Assembly (NCBI GenBank): GCA_011050235.1
Contig: DRGC01000089.1
Span: 1-46,479, forward strand
DNA from: Phycisphaerae bacterium
GTDB lineage: Bacteria; Planctomycetota; Phycisphaerae; SM23-33
Reading direction: 5' to 3'
Length of the DNA: 46,479 nucleotides
Shown here: in pieces, positions 8,700 through 15,673 of the stretch
How positions within the stretch are numbered: position 1 is the stretch's first letter
How the letters are laid out: the number at the start of each line of letters is the position of its first letter
Position numbers and translations under genes: made by a program
Notes under the pieces: generated by a model
Databases searched by the model: none
Told to the model about the DNA's origin: nothing
The model's input: only the letters and a program-made list of their open reading frames with translations

Positions 8700-8888
8700 G
8701 CCCTCAGCGCCCAAAACGTCACCAGAACCCTAGCAACAACCCTGCCTTACAAATAACCGCCTCTACAAACCCCACAACCCACAACACCTACCAATACGAT
8801 AGACTACTTAAATTTATATCCCTCTACACCTCCACATCGAACAACCATTTCGCTTCTCACCCATGTGCATTGGCGTATAATCCGCCCG

Positions 8889-9947
8889 ATGCTTCACCGA
8901 ATACGCCCCACAACCGGAACTCCGATTCCCGTCGGTCCGGACCGCCCAATATGGTGGCGGGTGCTTGTCCTTTCCGGTGTCTTGATCGCGTTCGTCATAG
9001 CTGCATCTGTGGGCTATCACGTTATTGAAGCTGAATACAGTTGGCTGGATGCAGTCTATATGACGGTCATCTCAGTTTCGACGGTCGGCCTGCGGGAAGT
9101 GGGCGATTTATCGGATGCCGGCCGAATCTGGACGATGTTCGTGATTGCCCTGGGGCTTATCATCATGGCTGTTTTTATCAGTTCGCTAGGTGGCATAATT
9201 ATCGAACGCAGAATCCGACAGGTTCTTGGGAGGCGTCTCGTGGAACGAAAGATAAACTCGTTGGCTGGACATATTATTGTCTGCGGATACGGACGCATGG
9301 GCTCGGTTATTTCCGATGAGTTGAAAACAGCCAAGCGCTCGGTTGTTGTAATCGATGCGGATCCGGAACGAATAGTGATGGCTGAACGTACGGGGTTATT
9401 CGTTGTGCTAGGCGATGCCCAGGAAGAAAATATTCTTGAAGCCGCGGGCATCAAACGGGCATCCGTGTTAATGGTCGCCCTTACCAACGACGCCGATAAC
9501 CTGTTCGTAACGCTCTCGGCTCGTCAAGCCAACGCGGATATTCACATCGTTGCCCGAGCTCAGCAGGAGACCTCTCAGCGAAAGCTCCTCAAGGCTGGCG
9601 CCGACAGTGTGGTTTGTCCGCAGACGATCTGCGCACGGCGGATGGCGGGTCTGATCCTTCGCCCGGCCGTCGTGGAACTGGCCGACATGGCCCAGCGCGG
9701 GCTGAATCTGGAGGTCAACCAACTCCAGGTGGCCGCCGGATCGAAGCTCGCCGACAAGACGCTCGCCGAGCTCGAACTGCCGCGAAAACTCGGCGCCCAT
9801 ATCGTCGCCATTCGCCACGCCGAAGGTCAGGCCAACTATCACCCCAAGCCCGACACGAAGCTCTCTGTGGGCGACACGCTCGTTCTGATGGGCGAGAGCG
9901 GCTCATCCGACGCCATCGAACGTCTCCAGAGCGAGACGGCCGGGTAG
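8889..9947 (+). CDS. Two-TM potassium channel with RCK (TrkA) domains
   Basis: 352 residues from ATG 8889. GTG 8865 is possible, but a TATAAT at 8876-8881 lies between the two, favouring the later start and a very short leader. A first TM helix (about 22-45), a pore loop with STVGLREVG, and a second TM helix (about 78-98) form the channel unit. It is followed by RCK_N with a Rossmann motif (GHIIVCGYGRMG) and acidic IDAD, then RCK_C. This is the layout of MthK/Kch-type ligand-gated K+ channels in the inner membrane. The selectivity filter reads TVGLRE rather than TVGYGD, which may change selectivity. The first two thirds look lower in GC than the last third (break near 9600). Confidence 0.85.
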   Translation: MLHRIRPTTGTPIPVGPDRPIWWRVLVLSGVLIAFVIAASVGYHVIEAEYSWLDAVYMTVISVSTVGLREVGDLSDAGRIWTMFVIALGLIIMAVFISSLGGIIIERRIRQVLGRRLVERKINSLAGHIIVCGYGRMGSVISDELKTAKRSVVVIDADPERIVMAERTGLFVVLGDAQEENILEAAGIKRASVLMVALTNDADNLFVTLSARQANADIHIVARAQQETSQRKLLKAGADSVVCPQTICARRMAGLILRPAVVELADMAQRGLNLEVNQLQVAAGSKLADKTLAELELPRKLGAHIVAIRHAEGQANYHPKPDTKLSVGDTLVLMGESGSSDAIERLQSETAG

Positions 9948-9952
9948 CGGTC

Positions 9953-10594
9953 TCAGACGTATCGCATCAGGGCCAGTGAATAAACGGGTCGGCCCTGGGC
10001 GCGGTACTTGCGTTCGAAGTTCGTCCCCACCAGCCCCTCCGTCTCGACCAGCCGCGGCGTGGGGATGCGGACAAAGCCCGCCACGTCCTGCAACACGCGG
10101 CGGATGTGGCGGGCATAGTCGAAATGGTCGGTCACGATCAGCAGCTGTCCGCCCGGCCGAAGCACGCGGCGGACGAGGTCGACGAATGCCGGCTGAATGA
10201 GACGGCGCCGCTGGTGACGGCGCTTGGGCCAGGGGTCGGGGAAGTAAACATGCACGCGTTGCAGACTGTGCGGGGCCAAGGCGGCCTTGAAAAATGCCCC
10301 CGCCTCGACTCGCAGGATCCGAACGTTGGTCAGCTTGGCCCGGCGGAAACGGTCGGCGCAGTAGCCGGCGTAGGCGGCTGCATACTCCAGGCCCAGGAAG
10401 TTCACCTCTGGCCGCGCCGACGCGCGGGCTAGCAGGAACGTCCCCTTGCCCGAGCCGATCTCAAGCTCCACCGGCCGGGTGTTGCCGAACATCGCCGCGA
10501 AGTCCACGGGGCTTGGCAACCGGTCCGCATCCAGCAGGATCCCAGCGGTCTCCCACTTGCGGCGCTTGAGCTTGCTGGGTGTCTCGGGCCTCAT
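9953..10594 (-). CDS. trmB: tRNA (guanine-46-N7)-methyltransferase
   Basis: 213 residues from ATG 10592-10594; a TTG start at 10618 is possible. SAM-dependent enzyme that methylates G46 in the tRNA variable loop. Seen: SAM motif I LEIGSGKGTFLLA, the family signature YFPDPWPKRRH, and the late VTDHFDYA/TNFERKYRAQGRPVY segment typical of TrmB. It converges on the potassium channel gene with a 5-bp gap between stops. It lies 70 bp downstream of the dCTP-deaminase-like gene on the same strand, so read-through from the cassette is possible, but its base composition matches the host chromosome rather than the cassette. Confidence 0.93.
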   Translation of the reverse strand: MRPETPSKLKRRKWETAGILLDADRLPSPVDFAAMFGNTRPVELEIGSGKGTFLLARASARPEVNFLGLEYAAAYAGYCADRFRRAKLTNVRILRVEAGAFFKAALAPHSLQRVHVYFPDPWPKRRHQRRRLIQPAFVDLVRRVLRPGGQLLIVTDHFDYARHIRRVLQDVAGFVRIPTPRLVETEGLVGTNFERKYRAQGRPVYSLALMRYV

Positions 10595-10664
10595 GAACAG
10601 AGAATAGAGTACCCGCAAGGACTGAGCAAGCTATCCGAAGGTGCTACACATTCCTGATGTGGGG

Positions 10665-11468
10665 CTAAGCATTTGGCGCAGGAGGCTCGATCCGATAGCC
10701 GTGAGCTGCGAGCTTGTCTACTGCTAACTTACGCCAGTCATCGGTCGTGTCGTCTAAGGCTTCATTGATGACGCGTTCGCGATACTGCGGATTACCAATA
10801 ATGTTGTCAGCGTATTCGTCGTAGGGATGGACGACTTGTCGTGGCTGGATACCAATACTCTTGAGAGCTTTGGTTGGTGATTCGAGCTTGGAAGGCTCGG
10901 GATAAACAGCGCCTGCGTAGGTTCCCGTAATGGTGTCCGGATGTGCGTCGGCGGAAGAGGCGTGACTGTCAGGAGGAGTGGGGGTGGGACAATCAAAGAA
11001 TATTAATTGAGCAATCTGCAGGCCTGGATAGAGGATAATGGGCGTGTGCGAAACATTTGCGATCTCCAGCGTAAGACATCCTCGGTAGAACGGATGGATC
11101 CAAGGAGCAGTTTCAATGGTGATGAAATTCCGGGCCCAAGATGACTTCGTCAGTACTTGGGCAGACAAGTCGTTGGGGAGTTTCACATACTCCAGCGTGG
11201 CCCCCAGCACAGTATTGTGTGCGGGCACAACGATGAAATCCCCGAAGGGAATATACTCCTCTTGGTAGAGAAACTCGACCGCGGACGCCCCAGGGCAGAA
11301 ATGGGGGCTACGGTGAGATCTTGGGACGAAGAAGTGAGTCCCAAGCCGAAGATCAACCGAGTCCTCGTCCCACCCGTCTGACGGTTTGGGGATGATGCGG
11401 GCACTCCCTGCCTGCCAAAGGGGCCGCTCTAACCTCTCTCGAATCTCGGATTCTCGGACCACGGACAT
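10665..11468 (-). CDS. dCTP deaminase-like protein of a candidate defence cassette
   Basis: 267 residues; classical Dcd proteins have about 190. Family marks: SVDLRLG (37-43), KSSWAR (108-113, cf. SSLAR in E. coli Dcd), catalytic-type Glu135 in LTLEIAN, and a YAGAVYPEPSK segment (184-194) matching the YQGQ-GPTPSR nucleotide-binding tail. The fold normally deaminates dCTP to dUTP in a trimer. In the strand where relatives have ID-P or a dUTPase Asp, this protein has I-H-P (His125). About 70 extra C-terminal residues show no known domain. The ATG follows the peptidase stop by 2 nt, so the two are translationally linked. GC is visibly lower than in flanking genes. Relatives in phage defence deplete dCTP; that role here is inference. 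Confidence 0.8.
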   Translation of the reverse strand: MSVVRESEIRERLERPLWQAGSARIIPKPSDGWDEDSVDLRLGTHFFVPRSHRSPHFCPGASAVEFLYQEEYIPFGDFIVVPAHNTVLGATLEYVKLPNDLSAQVLTKSSWARNFITIETAPWIHPFYRGCLTLEIANVSHTPIILYPGLQIAQLIFFDCPTPTPPDSHASSADAHPDTITGTYAGAVYPEPSKLESPTKALKSIGIQPRQVVHPYDEYADNIIGNPQYRERVINEALDDTTDDWRKLAVDKLAAHGYRIEPPAPNA

Positions 11469-11470
11469 TG

Positions 11471-12892
11471 TTAGCTACCAACTTTTCCTTCAGCAAGAAG
11501 CCAATCTTCCACAGCCTTCATAGCCCACCCCTCAACACGACCTTCTACAACCGAACGATCTTCAACATCTTGCTGGTTTGCCTCATTGAAGATCTTGTAG
11601 AGATCGTCCATACCATCCAGCCAGTACATCATTGCGCTGTTAATGATGCTCGTGGTTGTAGGGCGTGCAGATCCAGCATTCGTTGTCACCAGCGATGGAA
11701 CTACCCCGTGCGCTATGGATTCTTGGATGAAAGCGTCATACTTGGCGAAATCATTGGCGGCAGTCCTAGTGGGCTGGATACAGTCGGCGCAAAGGGCATG
11801 AATGCCCGGGACCGCCTGAAGAAAGATATCCATCAATGGTCGCCAGACGTTGTCTTGGAAACCTTGCTCATATTCAGAGGGTGGGAGGAAATCACGGTTC
11901 TTGGCGGCGCCCTCCTTTCTAACTTGTTGCCAGAGCGGGCCCCTTATTGTCCATCCGCGACGGCGCAGAGCTCTGAGTTGTTCTCGGAAACGCAGAGCAT
12001 GTGGGGGATGAAGATCGTGGAACTGTTGACCTTCATCCGGTAGGAGACCTACAAGCAGGTGGATCAGGAATGCACCAGCAAAAGTGTAACCGGGCCCAAG
12101 AAGCGTGATGGCCATTAGGTCTGCGAATAGCTCTTCTGCCCAAGCCATTAATCGTTGCAGCAACCAGCTACGGGTAACTGGCATGGGGTTTGAGAAGCGT
12201 TTGTCTTGTTGGATAGAAGTAAGGAAGTCTATCCACAACTGGCTGCGGTATTCCTTTTCCTCGAAGATGAGGTGACCTATTTCATGGTAAAGAATGCAAT
12301 TCAGGAACAGACCTCTGGACTCAAAGAACGGCAAAGAGACAAATCCTATCTTGCCGAATTCTGGGCACTTTCGAACAACTGTTTTCAGATCGGCCAGGAG
12401 GCGACGAATGCCAGTGTGTCGGCGTTGGAAGTAGTTAAGCTGAGGGGTCAGGCAGACCAGAATTCGAACATCTTCCATTTCCGGAATAGATTGGACTTGG
12501 TGGTTCAGCAAATTGGTGAGCGGGTAAGGAATCTGAAGGGCAGTTGCGTCCAAGACGGGCTTAATGAAATCATGCAAGCCGACCCAAGCGCCCCGGAGTT
12601 GAGCTATCGCTCCTCGGCAATCCTGTAAGGCTTGGGGATTACCGCGAGTGTCGTCCAGGCGACGGACGACGTCCTTCTTAGTTTCAAGAATGGCTTGGCG
12701 GCAGTTCGCAAGAAAATCGTTAGCACACCCTGGGAACTTACCCCCCGCTTGGGATCGGCTTATCGCCTTTTCGATGCCCAGCAACAGGCGGTAGAGAGCG
12801 GTTGCTTCAGTTAGGGCTTCATTGTGCGGCAAGCTGTCGTACTCCAGGTGGGATTGTCTCTTCAGGGAACAACGCCTTGACGCGCGACGCAT
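11471..12892 (-). CDS. HEXXH zinc-metallopeptidase-like protein
   Basis: 473 residues from ATG 12892, or 453 from TTG 12832, which has GGAG 9 nt upstream and would cut the overlap with the preceding gene from 74 to 14 nt. A HEIGH motif (residues 203-207) in a hydrophobic helix is followed about 45 residues later by EELFADL (253-259), the spacing of a gluzincin third ligand (Glu, then a conserved Asp). A hydrophobic helix (FAGAFLIHLLVGLL) follows. The N-terminal 200 residues are mostly helical, the C-terminal 200 unrecognised. No signal peptide, so probably cytoplasmic. HEIGH proteins of the ImmA/IrrE type cleave repressors, but no sequence similarity beyond the motif is claimed. Second-last gene of a four-gene cassette. 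Confidence 0.65.
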   Translation of the reverse strand: MRRASRRCSLKRQSHLEYDSLPHNEALTEATALYRLLLGIEKAISRSQAGGKFPGCANDFLANCRQAILETKKDVVRRLDDTRGNPQALQDCRGAIAQLRGAWVGLHDFIKPVLDATALQIPYPLTNLLNHQVQSIPEMEDVRILVCLTPQLNYFQRRHTGIRRLLADLKTVVRKCPEFGKIGFVSLPFFESRGLFLNCILYHEIGHLIFEEKEYRSQLWIDFLTSIQQDKRFSNPMPVTRSWLLQRLMAWAEELFADLMAITLLGPGYTFAGAFLIHLLVGLLPDEGQQFHDLHPPHALRFREQLRALRRRGWTIRGPLWQQVRKEGAAKNRDFLPPSEYEQGFQDNVWRPLMDIFLQAVPGIHALCADCIQPTRTAANDFAKYDAFIQESIAHGVVPSLVTTNAGSARPTTTSIINSAMMYWLDGMDDLYKIFNEANQQDVEDRSVVEGRVEGWAMKAVEDWLLAEGKVGS

Positions 12893-13271
12893 GTGCTAGC
12901 GCGCGGAAGAACGGCGCCAAGTCCGTTGCCTCTCTCGAACGCTCACCTGGATCTGTAGCGTCAAGAAGATGCTGTACGCTATCTGCGACGAGATCTGGTC
13001 TGTTAAGATCTGGTTCTTTGGCAAGCACGCCAAAAAGAGTCGATAGGGCACTGTAGCTTCGAAACGCGAACTGTCCCGGGTGAGGATGGGACTTGGTGAT
13101 GGGGTTTACCACATCACGAAGTGAGTCGATAGCATTCTGCAGAATGGACTGGTCGGGGGTATGTCCCCCTCTAGTTAGCTGCGTCTCACGCAGCTCGTCG
13201 ATTAGCGCGGTGCAAAATAGGCCCAGCGTCACGTAGTCCAGACTAGCGCGTGTATCTCCGGAAGGAAACAT
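12819..13271 (-). CDS. Unknown 150-aa helical protein of the cassette
   Basis: 150 residues from ATG 13269-13271 with a strong GAGGAG 8 nt upstream. The sequence is soluble, without signal peptide, TM segment or Cys motif, and looks largely helical (LDYVTLGLFCTALIDELRE near the start, LAPFFRALAHASRVKALFPE near the end). I do not recognise a family. Its 3' end overlaps the peptidase frame by 74 bp, unusually long for two bacterial genes. It could be the N-terminal part of the peptidase broken by a frameshift, or a separate partner coupled by a downstream TTG start. It begins 50 bp after the MerR gene, same strand, and shares the lower-GC composition. Confidence 0.55.
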   Translation of the reverse strand: MFPSGDTRASLDYVTLGLFCTALIDELRETQLTRGGHTPDQSILQNAIDSLRDVVNPITKSHPHPGQFAFRSYSALSTLFGVLAKEPDLNRPDLVADSVQHLLDATDPGERSREATDLAPFFRALAHASRVKALFPEETIPPGVRQLAAQ

Positions 13272-13321
13272 GGTCAGTTCTCCTCAGTCCATTTCTCTGC
13301 GCACCATGTTAGGGGGCATCA

Positions 13322-13786
13322 TCATCCAACGGAGGCGGATCTCCGCCCACCGTAAAGTTCTATGCGGCGTCTCACTTTGGCTTCAACCTGCCCGATGGCG
13401 ACAACGCTGAAGGCGAGCTGTCCCTGTGACAGTACGTCCTCCACGGTCGCCGGGTCATTCGTGAGCCGATGAACTCGTTGGCCGTCTGTTATGAGCGTTT
13501 CCGTAAGTAGTGGATCGCTATCATGCTTTCGCTTCTTGAGAATGCCAACCGCCTTCCGGATTCGCTGGAGGCTGAGCCCGGACTGGCGGAGCTGTTTTAC
13601 TACGCTCAGCTTGATTAGGTCCGCGTAAGAATAGCGTCGCTCACTACCTTTTCCCGTGCCCGACTGAATTGAAGGCTTCACCAGGCCCTTTTCGTCCCAA
13701 TAGTCAAGCTGGCGCTGGCTTACCCCTGCAATCCTACGGGTTTGCCCAGCGGCATACCAGGAAACAGTTATTGGCTGATTGGGCAT
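13322..13786 (-). CDS. MerR-family transcription regulator of the cassette
   Basis: 154 residues from ATG 13784-13786; an upstream GTG at 13825 is rejected because it lies in the promoter. The N-terminal half is a MerR winged helix-turn-helix: AGQTRRIAGVSQRQLDYWDE, then wing RRYSYADLIKLSVV and helix LSLQRIRKAV. The C-terminal half is short and lacks the Cys pattern of metal sensors. It has a basic KKRKHD segment and an unrecognised 60-residue end that could be a small effector or dimerisation region. As the first gene of the cassette, beside a promoter with an inverted repeat in its spacer, it probably regulates its own operon. What it senses is unknown. Confidence 0.8.
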   Translation of the reverse strand: MPNQPITVSWYAAGQTRRIAGVSQRQLDYWDEKGLVKPSIQSGTGKGSERRYSYADLIKLSVVKQLRQSGLSLQRIRKAVGILKKRKHDSDPLLTETLITDGQRVHRLTNDPATVEDVLSQGQLAFSVVAIGQVEAKVRRRIELYGGRRSASVG

Positions 13787-13793
13787 CCAGGTA

Positions 13794-13822
13794 AATACAA
13801 CCTTGTTGTTCTTTAATGTCAA
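13794..13822 (-). promoter_or_regulatory. Sigma-70-type promoter of the four-gene cassette
   Basis: Minus strand: a perfect TTGACA (plus coordinates 13817-13822), a 17-bp spacer and TGTATT (13794-13799). The -10 box ends only 7 nt before the MerR ATG, so the transcript would be leaderless or nearly so. The spacer contains ACAAC-AAG-GTTGT, a 5-bp inverted repeat that could be the regulator's operator. MerR proteins often bind stretched spacers of 19-20 bp; this one has the normal 17. Confidence 0.6.
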
Positions 13823-13890
13823 CACATTTTTCAGTCAGCTTGGCCGCTAAGACCAATGGCCTACAAGAGGTCAAAAATTGCCGCCTGCCC

Positions 13891-13918
13891 TTGCATCGCT
13901 CCCGTCGCGAGGGATAAT
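13891..13918 (+). promoter_or_regulatory. Candidate promoter of the TIM-barrel isomerase gene
   Basis: TTGCAT at 13891-13896, a 16-bp spacer and GATAAT at 13913-13918. The start would be near 13925, leaving a leader of about 80 nt before ATG 14007. The region is divergent from the MerR promoter at 13794-13822. Confidence 0.4.
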
Positions 13919-14006
13919 GGATCGCGCCGTCGCCGCCGGGCAAGGCCCACGCGCGACGGGAGCATCTTGGATACCCAACCGTAAGAATCTCTGAAAGGAG
14001 ACCACG

Positions 14007-14969
14007 ATGAAACTTGGCGTCATGGCGGCATGTTTCGCGGGCATGAAACTCGACAATGCCCTCGACTATTGCCAGGAAGTCGGCTTGGATGCGATCGAGC
14101 TGCCGGTTGGCGGATACCCCGGCGACCCGTGGAAGCTCTCGAGCATCCACCAGAACAAGACAAAGCTCGCCGAACTGAAGAAGAAACTCGCCGACCGCGG
14201 CCTGGAGGTCCAGGGCATCGCGGTGCACGGCAACCCTGTCCACCCCAACAAGACCATCGCCGCCCAGCACGCCGCCGCCCACCGAAACGCGGTCCTGCTG
14301 GCCAAGGAGTTCAAGACGGTGGTCATCAACTTCTCGGGCTGCCCTGGCGGCTGCGCGACCGACAAGACCCCGAACTTCGTCACCTGCCCCTGGCCCGACG
14401 AGTTTACCGAAGCGACCAACTATCAGTGGAACAAGGTCATCATCCCGTTCTGGAAGAAGGAGAACACCTTCGCCGCCAAGCACGGCGTGAAGATCGCCTT
14501 CGAAGCCCATCCGGGTATGGTGCTGCACAATCCCGAGGATATCGTTCGCCTGCGCAAGGCGGCCGGCAAGCAGCTCGGCGCGAACCTCGACCCCAGCCAC
14601 TTCTTCTGGCAGGGCATCGACCCGATCGCGGCGGCCAAGTTCCTCGGCGACAACAAGTGTATCTTCCACGTCCACGCCAAGGACTGCGCGATTCACCCGC
14701 ACATGGCCGGGGTCGTCGGCAACCTGGACGTCAAAAGCTACGGCGACATCGCCCATCGCGGCTGGGTCTTCCGCACCGTCGGCTACGGGCACGGCGACGA
14801 GTTCTGGAAGCCCTTCATCTCGATGCTGAGGATGGTGGGCTACGACGGCGTGATCTCGATCGAGCACGAAGACGGACTGATGAGCATGGGCGAGGGCTTC
14901 GAGAAGGCTATCGAATACCTCGAACGCGTCATGATCTTCGAAAAGGTCGGCAAGGCCTGGTGGTTCTAA
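14007..14969 (+). CDS. Sugar phosphate isomerase/epimerase-like TIM barrel
   Basis: 320 residues with AAAGGAG before the ATG. The xylose-isomerase-like/AP-endonuclease-2 fold is shown by LDAIELPVGG on an early strand, and by candidate metal ligands on later strands: Glu in IAFEAHPGM, Asp and His in ANLDPSHF, His in FHVHAKD, and Glu in ISIEHEDG. These are the usual Glu-Asp-His-Glu set for a divalent-metal ketose epimerase or isomerase. There is no signal peptide, so it is cytoplasmic. Planctomycetes carry many members of this family and the substrate cannot be read from sequence. Codon use matches the host, in contrast to the preceding cassette, so the island ends between 13825 and 14007. Confidence 0.88.
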   Translation: MKLGVMAACFAGMKLDNALDYCQEVGLDAIELPVGGYPGDPWKLSSIHQNKTKLAELKKKLADRGLEVQGIAVHGNPVHPNKTIAAQHAAAHRNAVLLAKEFKTVVINFSGCPGGCATDKTPNFVTCPWPDEFTEATNYQWNKVIIPFWKKENTFAAKHGVKIAFEAHPGMVLHNPEDIVRLRKAAGKQLGANLDPSHFFWQGIDPIAAAKFLGDNKCIFHVHAKDCAIHPHMAGVVGNLDVKSYGDIAHRGWVFRTVGYGHGDEFWKPFISMLRMVGYDGVISIEHEDGLMSMGEGFEKAIEYLERVMIFEKVGKAWWF

Positions 14970-15113
14970 CCGCACGACGTGCGGTTAGCCTGAGCGAAGG
15001 GCCAAAGGCCCGAGTCGAAGGATAGAGCCGATCGACGCAACCATCGCTGGCGGGTCTTCGTGCAAGGCCCGCCGCGTTTAATTTTGGCGCGGCCGCGACA
15101 AAGGAGCTCTACG

Positions 15114-15638
15114 ATGGCATTAATAGCATGTCCGGAATGTGGCAAGGAGATATCGGATCAGGCGCCGATGTGTCCGCACTGCGGCCTGCGGCAGCGCCAG
15201 GTCGGTCGACTGCCGAGCTTTGAATATCGCTCGAAAAGAAAAGTCTGGGGCATGCCGCTGGTGCACATCGCCTTCGGCTTCGATCCCGAGACCCGGCGGC
15301 CGATGGTGGCCAAGGGCTTCATCGCCATCGGACAGTTCGCCCGCGGCATCGTGGCCATTGGGGGCCTGGCGATGGGCGTTGTCGCCTTCGGCGGGCTGTC
15401 GCTGGGTGTGCTGGCGTTCGGTGGCGTGGCGCTTGCCTTGGCGGTCGCGGCCGGCGGTGTGGCGGTCGGTGCGGTCGCCGCGGGCGGGCTGGCGATCGGC
15501 CTGATCGCTGTGGGTGGGCTGGCCATAGGGATTTACAGCATAGGCGGCATGGCCGTTGGGCCGCACCGATACGACGCCTATGTCAAGGATCCCGAAGTGG
15601 CGCGATTCTTCAGGCGACTGTTCGGCTGGTCCGAATGA
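15114..15638 (+). CDS. Zinc-ribbon protein with Gly/Ala decapeptide repeats
   Basis: 174 residues from ATG 15114, with AAGGAG 8 nt upstream (a longer frame starts at 15060 without support). The N-terminus is a zinc ribbon, CPECGKEI then MCPHCG. After a linker come about eight 10-residue repeats of the form G-x-x-A-x-G-G-x-A-x (for example GIVAIGGLAM, GVVAFGGLSL, GVLAFGGVAL), one of them 11 long. It ends in a short charged tail (RFFRRLFGWSE). The repeats are hydrophobic with regular glycines and could form a membrane-associated bundle or a small solenoid. The function is not known to me. It lies 35 bp upstream of the superoxide dismutase gene on the same strand. Confidence 0.75.
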   Translation: MALIACPECGKEISDQAPMCPHCGLRQRQVGRLPSFEYRSKRKVWGMPLVHIAFGFDPETRRPMVAKGFIAIGQFARGIVAIGGLAMGVVAFGGLSLGVLAFGGVALALAVAAGGVAVGAVAAGGLAIGLIAVGGLAIGIYSIGGMAVGPHRYDAYVKDPEVARFFRRLFGWSE

Positions 15639-15673
15639 TCCGCGCGTGAACCGTAGCGGGCAGGGAGACACTC

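Larger units (their letters stand above)
8533..8864. other. Candidate chromosomal replication origin (oriC)
   Basis: A 330-bp gene-free stretch directly after dnaA. It holds a perfect DnaA box (TTATCCACA on the minus strand, 8567-8575), a one-mismatch box (TTTTCCACA, 8691-8699), and an AT-rich patch (CTTAAATTTATAT near 8808-8820). Between about 8701 and 8830 the plus strand is strikingly poor in G (about 9 in 130) and rich in A and C. A location beside dnaA with DnaA boxes and an unwinding-like element is the classic bacterial oriC arrangement. Only two good boxes were found, fewer than in many origins, so this remains a candidate. Confidence 0.55.

Noticed and set aside
8800-8822. Possible DnaA-trio element in the origin candidate
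   Set aside because: The GATAGACTACTTAAATT stretch has only irregular triplets; I could not see a convincing run of trios.
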